From HLUCCA09 sp038745585 (GTDB lineage: Bacteria; Pseudomonadota; Alphaproteobacteria; Rhodobacterales; Rhodobacteraceae): a stretch of DNA of 64,000 bases. Of this stretch, positions 59,758-64,000 are shown one piece after another. The DNA lies in NCBI GenBank assembly GCA_038745585.1, contig JBCDLH010000010.1, positions 96,032 through 160,031 on the forward strand. Direction: 5' to 3'. Within the stretch, counting starts at the first letter, position 1; each line of letters starts with the position of its first letter. Below the pieces are notes generated by a model. That model was not told where the DNA came from. It ran no database searches and saw nothing but the letters and a program-made list of their open reading frames with translations. The position numbers were made by a program, and so were the translations under genes.

Positions 59758-60867
59758 ATGCGGACCGTTTTCCACCGACTTAAGTCAAGCCACGCGCGTC
59801 ACTGGATGCTTCTCACTCTTGGCGTTGCACTCCTTGCCGGCTGTACCGAGCGCGGTGTTTTGGCACTGGCGCAACCAACGCGAGACGCAACCATCCGCGA
59901 TGTTTGGGTGGTCAATTACCGGGATGACCTCCGCGGCCGACGGTCGCTCGGCGAAGCGCGGACGGATCGTGCGCTCTATGGTCGGCTCGGTGTGTCCATT
60001 CCGCCAAACCACGAAATTGGAACGGTCCAATACCCGTCTGACCCGCCCAATGCAGAGACGGACTATGTCGTTGTCAATGCCAACGAGTTTGAAACTGTGC
60101 GCAGCTTTCTCAGCTCGCTCGAGCAGTCCGACACGTCCGGACAGAATGAGACGTTGCTCTTCGTGCACGGCTACAACACGACGCATGGCGAGGCTGTCTA
60201 CAACATGGCGCAGATGGGCCATGACCTCGACATTCCGGTTCCGACGCTCCTGTTCTCGTGGCCATCCTCGGCCCAAGCGCGCGGATATGTCTACGACCGC
60301 GATAGTGCGGTCATCTCGCGTGACCGGCTGGAAGAGCTGATCATCGCGGCAACGCAAAACCGCAATCGCAAGCTCTTTCTGGTTGCCCATTCCATGGGAA
60401 GTTACCTTCTCATGGAGACACTCCGGCAAATCGCGCTCACGGGGAGCGTCGACCTAGCAGAGCGTGTGAGCGGCATTATCCTGATGGCGCCGGATATCGA
60501 CACCGAGGTCTTCCGCGCGCAGTTGGAGCGAATTGAAGAGCCGCCCGATCCCTTCCTTATCGTCGTTACGGAGCAAGACGGCGCTCTGCGGCTATCGGCT
60601 TGGCTGACAGGTCGAAAGGTGCGGCTCGGGTCGCTTTCGGATGCCGAGGGTCTCGAAGGCTTGCCCGTTACACTGGTGGACTTTTCGTCCCTTGCTGATG
60701 GACGGTCGCTGAATCACAAGGTCGCCACGAATTCTCCGGCTGCTATTGCCTTTATTCGGCAGATTAACCAAATCGCGCCGCCGGGAGAGCTCAACATTGT
60801 CGATAGTATCGTCCGGGCCGACGCGACGAGCGGCGGCTTCGGAGCCGGATTGATCGGTGCGCAGTAG
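59758..60867 (+). CDS. Alpha/beta-hydrolase lipoprotein (DUF900 type)
   Basis: 369 residues from the ATG at 59758, giving a normal lipoprotein signal with lipobox LLAGC; a GTG at 59689 would add 23 residues before it. The hydrolase core has the oxyanion loop LFVHGYNTTHGEAV, the nucleophile elbow VAHSMGSYLLME, and an acidic residue in LMAPDIDTEVF. The DUF900 family is of unknown substrate; outer-membrane or periplasmic location is predicted. The 3' end overlaps the MscS gene by 11 bp, suggesting one operon. Confidence 0.82.
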   Translation: MRTVFHRLKSSHARHWMLLTLGVALLAGCTERGVLALAQPTRDATIRDVWVVNYRDDLRGRRSLGEARTDRALYGRLGVSIPPNHEIGTVQYPSDPPNAETDYVVVNANEFETVRSFLSSLEQSDTSGQNETLLFVHGYNTTHGEAVYNMAQMGHDLDIPVPTLLFSWPSSAQARGYVYDRDSAVISRDRLEELIIAATQNRNRKLFLVAHSMGSYLLMETLRQIALTGSVDLAERVSGIILMAPDIDTEVFRAQLERIEEPPDPFLIVVTEQDGALRLSAWLTGRKVRLGSLSDAEGLEGLPVTLVDFSSLADGRSLNHKVATNSPAAIAFIRQINQIAPPGELNIVDSIVRADATSGGFGAGLIGAQ

Positions 60868-62779
60868 GGCTTGGGTCGGAGCACTTCTCTGTGCCTTGGC
60901 GACGTCGATCCTTTTTACATTTGCGCATGCGCAAACCGAGACAGCAGCCCCTGTCGCAACCCATTTCGTTGCGGAAAGCCCACGGCACACGTTCGAGACG
61001 TTTCTAAGTCTCCGCAATGAGTTTCGCGATGCTCTCGAGCAATACGAGGCGACGCGAAGCGCCGCAAACGCGCGCAGGCCCGGTCTGCTTATGGAAGAAA
61101 TGACAGGGCTCTTCGACCTGTCGGATGTTGCGCTTGCCGCCCGGACCGAGGCTGGACTGACCGCGACTTTGTCCACGCTCGACCTCCTAGAGGTCCTAGA
61201 GCCCGTTGATCTCGCCGCGCTCCCGGGGCTCGAGAGCGACCTCGACGCCATGCCCGCTTCGGTGCGCGTGCCGGGCACGCCCATCAGGCTGACCCGTGTG
61301 GAAGACGGCGCCCAGCGCGGGCAGTATCTTTTCGATCCCAACACGTTGCAGACGGTGCTGCGAGAGCTGCGCTTGCTGGAGATCACGGAGACAGACCCAG
61401 GTTCTGCCACACTCTGGTCAGACCGGTTTCGCAATCTCACCGGGCATCTGCTTCCCGCCGGTATCGCGTCCAATGTCCCGCCAGCACTGCGCCAACAGCT
61501 GCTGGGAACGCCGCTATGGAAGATCGCCCTGCTGGCCATTGTCGCGTTCGTTCTCGTGCTCTCCGTCACGCTATCCAAGCGCTTGACGCTGCCGGTTGGG
61601 CGCTCGCGTTTTGTCGTCGGCCTCATCTGGCGCGCGCGTATGCCCCTGGCCGGACTTGCGGCGCTCGCCCTCTTCTTCTGGATCGCGCGATTTCAAGTCA
61701 ACGTGTCCGGACCCTTCGCATTATCGCTCGCCGGCATTCAGACGCTCCTCAATACAGCGCTTCTGGCGTGGCTCCTCTGGATCGTGGTGCGCGGTGTCTT
61801 TGATCATGTCGCATCGCGTCACGGCGAGGCGCCCGGGATCGACGTCAATCTCATGCATCTTTGCGGCCGCATTGCAGCGCTCTTGGCCGTCATCATCGTT
61901 CTGGCGGCCGGAGCCCAAGCACTGGGCTTGCCTGTCTTCTCCATTCTCGCAGGTCTGGGGATCGGCGGCTTGGCAATTGCGCTGGCGATCCGTCCGACCT
62001 TTGAAAACCTGATCGGTGGTTTCATTCTTTACATCGACAGGCCGATCCGGGTTGGCGACTTTTGCAGCTTTGGGGCGCTTGCCGGGACAGTCGAGCAGAT
62101 CGGCGTGCGCTCGACACAGGTGCGGGCTCTGGACCGAACACTGATCACGGTGCCCAATGCTCAATTCGCAGATATGCAGATCGTCAACTGGGCGCAATGC
62201 GATATGATGCTGATCAAACATCGGGTTGGCGTCCGCTTTGAGACGGATCCGGATACGCTCCGCTATGCCCTTGCCGAATTGCGGAGGATGTTTCACGCTC
62301 ATCCCCGGATCGACAACGACACGATCCGTGTCCGCTTCGTTGGGTTCGGAGACGCCTCGCAGGACCTGGAGATCCGGGTCTATGCGCGGACGCGCGAATG
62401 GAACGATTTCTTTGCCATCCAGGAAGACGTCTTGCTACGGGTCGCTGAAACGGTGCGTGCCGCCGGTAGCGACTTCGCGTTTCCATCGCAGACACTGTAC
62501 ATGGCGCGAGACACGGCACCGAATGAAGCCGCTGCAGACCATGCTCGAAAGCAGATCTCTCTTTGGCGGCATCGGCGCAAGCTCCCGTTTCCGACCTTTT
62601 CTCCCGATGAGATTGCTGGGTTGGAGGACACGCTCGCCTATCCGCCCTTCGGCTCGCCCGACAATCGCGGATTGGAGCCGGATGGCGCGTTTCCGGGAAG
62701 TGAGCCGCTGTCAACCGCGCCGCCCGAGGAGACCCTCGACACGCGTGAGGAGGAGAAGCGCCCAGAGTCCGCCTCGTAA
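60857..62779 (+). CDS. Large MscS-family mechanosensitive channel
   Basis: 640-residue MscS-type channel with GTG start. Signal peptide (ending FAHAQT), periplasmic domain of about 200 residues, then five membrane helices. The pore helix and following beta domain read ILAGLGIGGLAIALAIRPTF, ENLIGGFILYIDRPIRVGDF and TLITVPNAQFADMQIVNW. A long cytoplasmic tail ends in an acidic, Pro/Glu-rich stretch (EETLDTREEEKRPESAS). It is larger than E. coli MscS (286) and like YbdG/YnaI-type proteins in plan. Probably protects from osmotic downshock. It overlaps the hydrolase gene. Confidence 0.9.
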   Translation: MRSRAWVGALLCALATSILFTFAHAQTETAAPVATHFVAESPRHTFETFLSLRNEFRDALEQYEATRSAANARRPGLLMEEMTGLFDLSDVALAARTEAGLTATLSTLDLLEVLEPVDLAALPGLESDLDAMPASVRVPGTPIRLTRVEDGAQRGQYLFDPNTLQTVLRELRLLEITETDPGSATLWSDRFRNLTGHLLPAGIASNVPPALRQQLLGTPLWKIALLAIVAFVLVLSVTLSKRLTLPVGRSRFVVGLIWRARMPLAGLAALALFFWIARFQVNVSGPFALSLAGIQTLLNTALLAWLLWIVVRGVFDHVASRHGEAPGIDVNLMHLCGRIAALLAVIIVLAAGAQALGLPVFSILAGLGIGGLAIALAIRPTFENLIGGFILYIDRPIRVGDFCSFGALAGTVEQIGVRSTQVRALDRTLITVPNAQFADMQIVNWAQCDMMLIKHRVGVRFETDPDTLRYALAELRRMFHAHPRIDNDTIRVRFVGFGDASQDLEIRVYARTREWNDFFAIQEDVLLRVAETVRAAGSDFAFPSQTLYMARDTAPNEAAADHARKQISLWRHRRKLPFPTFSPDEIAGLEDTLAYPPFGSPDNRGLEPDGAFPGSEPLSTAPPEETLDTREEEKRPESAS

Positions 62780-62792
62780 CTGGCGGCCCGCG

Positions 62793-63641
62793 CTACCTTA
62801 GATAACTGAGGAAAGTCTGGAGCAGCTGCGTGCGATGCAGATCGACATGCGTGACGATCCAAACCTCTGCAAAGAGCTGTGGATGGTCGATCGCAACGCG
62901 GCGAAGCTCCGGGTGATTGGCAGCATCGAACTCCGCGACCATGCCAAGCCCCAAACCGGCCAGCACCGCGTCCAACACAACGGTCGGGTCGTTCGTGACC
63001 ATTGCAAAGTTCTCGTCTCGTACGGCGAAACTCTCCGACAGATCGACGCTTCCATCGGCGCGTTCGATCCCGATAAATCGATGGTTCCGTAGATCCTCTT
63101 GCGACGTCGGAAAGCCATGATTGGCAAAGTAATCTGGATGACCGTAAAGCCCGATAGGTACGGTTTTGAACGGGATCACCACGTAGTCCGGGTTGGTCGG
63201 CCTTGGGCCCGTGCGGATCGCGACATGGGCCTGTCCGGTTTCAAGCTCGGTAAGCCCGTTATCCGCAATCATTCGCACCCTCACGTTCGGGTGGTCCGAG
63301 ACGAAAGAGCCGATCGCCGGGGTGATGATTGGCGCCGCGCGGAGGAAGGCCGAAACGGTGATGCTCCCGCTGATCCCGTTCGCTTGCTGCGTCGTTTCGG
63401 CGACGAAGCCTTCGATAAGCTGATCCGCCGCCTCCGCGAACGCGACCAGGGCCTCCCCGTCCGCGGTGACCGTGTAGCCATCGGCGTGACGGAGAAAGAG
63501 CTTCACGCCGAGATGCTCTTCGAGCGCATCTATGTGCCGGGTCACAGTCGCGCGGTGGACGCCAAGCTCGGCCGCGGCTGCGCGCACGGTTCCAAGCCTC
63601 GCCAAGATCATTGCGGTGCGCGTCTCAGTCCAAAATTTCAA
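62793..63641 (-). CDS. LysR-type transcriptional regulator (paralog 2)
   Basis: 282-residue LysR regulator: winged helix (ARLGTVRAAAAELGVHRATV, then EEHLGVKLFLRHADGYTV) and effector domain. It shares its opening W-T-E-x-R-T-A and its ending THVDLHRTQLLQTFLSYLR with paralog 1. It converges on the MscS gene; upstream lies 270 bp and then an IS481 element. Its target is not evident; autoregulation or control of the neighbouring genes are options. Confidence 0.92.
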   Translation of the reverse strand: MKFWTETRTAMILARLGTVRAAAAELGVHRATVTRHIDALEEHLGVKLFLRHADGYTVTADGEALVAFAEAADQLIEGFVAETTQQANGISGSITVSAFLRAAPIITPAIGSFVSDHPNVRVRMIADNGLTELETGQAHVAIRTGPRPTNPDYVVIPFKTVPIGLYGHPDYFANHGFPTSQEDLRNHRFIGIERADGSVDLSESFAVRDENFAMVTNDPTVVLDAVLAGLGLGMVAEFDAANHPELRRVAIDHPQLFAEVWIVTHVDLHRTQLLQTFLSYLR

Positions 63642-63850
63642 GGTAGTCCGCCTTCAGGGTATTTGACAAAGTCCAATAGTAAAGAAGAAGGCCGCACTTG
63701 CCAGAGCCCACAAGCGCCTTCGCGCAGAACGTAGGGTCAATGGCGTGCGACTGTCACTCGGACAGAGGGGCGAAGGACACAGCACAGCACGCTAGCCTCA
63801 ACACCGGCTCGCCGGAACACTTGAAGACCTTTCGGGGCCGGCCTCCAAAC

Positions 63851-64000
63851 TGTCATGGCTTGTCCACTTAACCTTCTTTCCGTGCTATTTTTGGGAAGGA
63901 GGATGTGCCCATGGGAAGATCATCGACAGCCAAGAAAGCCACACCGCGTGATGCCGCCACCAAGCTTGCTCAGCAGCGCCTGAGCGTTCTGGAGCTGGCC
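63851..64000 (+). mobile_element. IS481-family insertion sequence, left end (continues past the window)
   Basis: A candidate terminal repeat begins TGTCATGGCTTGTCCACTTA at 63851, starting with TGT as in IS481 elements, 60 bp before a transposase start. The right end is outside the window, so length and target duplication cannot be read. Confidence 0.65.
63911..64000 (+). CDS. IS481-family transposase, N-terminal 30 codons only
   Basis: Starts at the ATG at 63911 with AAGGAGG 8 bp upstream. The visible residues, MGRSSTAKKATPRDA and then KLAQQRLSVLELA, match the N-terminal helix-turn-helix region of IS481 transposases. It is cut by the window edge. The promoter region between 63642 and 63850 shows no other gene. 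Confidence 0.75.
   Translation, partial: MGRSSTAKKATPRDAATKLAQQRLSVLELA

Noticed and set aside
1..64000. tRNA, rRNA, CRISPR arrays, replication origin or prophage genes
   Set aside because: Looked for by eye on both strands. No cloverleaf-like tRNA ends, regularly spaced direct repeats, DnaA-box clusters or phage structural genes were seen. A tool-based scan could still find a tRNA that I missed.

Overview
The window looks like a chromosomal segment of a GC-rich (about 60-65% by eye) free-living, motile, probably marine alphaproteobacterium, most likely of the Rhodobacterales/Roseobacter type. This is inferred from gene content: the flagellar cluster, a urea ABC transporter, a TAXI-type TRAP transporter with a fused permease, a 930-residue AcnB, a DmdA-like protein and a HAD-like protein whose catalytic motif starts G-S-I. 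No rRNA, tRNA or CRISPR array was seen.

Layout. 1-10.6 kb is a flagellar block: fliI (partial, leftward) diverges from flgB-flgC-fliE-fliQ-flgF-flgG-flgA-flgH-fliL (rightward), which converges on a leftward group of a lytic transglycosylase, flhA, fliR, flhB and a fliJ-like gene. 11.2-17.7 kb is the urea uptake operon urtABCDE, with a strong hairpin after urtA and two small linker frames between urtB/urtC and urtC/urtD. 18.1-22.2 kb holds a TAXI solute-binding protein, a fused TRAP permease and a UspA protein. 22.5-25.3 kb is acnB. 25.3-30.8 kb is a leftward surface-sugar cluster: aminotransferase, epimerase, polyprenyl-type glycosyltransferase, hexapeptide acyltransferase and a polytopic membrane protein.

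31.2-38.7 kb is the most striking part. It is a complete, tightly overlapped V/A-type ATPase operon of the chlamydial/Bacteroidetes kind (it has a DUF2764 gene and no subunit F or G), unexpected in an alphaproteobacterium. The gene order B-D-I-K-E-DUF2764-A is a circular permutation of the usual E-DUF2764-A-B-D-I-K. The 3' end of the A gene drops to about 39% GC.

38.9-47.2 kb is a mixed region: a Nudix hydrolase, a HAD-like protein lacking both motif I aspartates, iron/heme genes (siderophore-interacting protein, HugZ/DUF2470 protein), a multicopper oxidase, an ECF sigma factor and an RTX-type protein with a 175-residue internal duplication. 47.2-52.9 kb is gene-poor and worn. It holds a possible flavoprotein relic, a DUF1971 (YeaR-like) gene, a DUF364 gene with an IS5-family element inserted just upstream (target duplication CTAG), and several strong palindromes. 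52.9-57.1 kb is an RND efflux pair. 57.2-63.6 kb holds two paralogous LysR regulators on either side of a DmdA/GcvT-like gene, an alpha/beta-hydrolase lipoprotein and a large MscS channel. An IS481-family element begins at the right edge.
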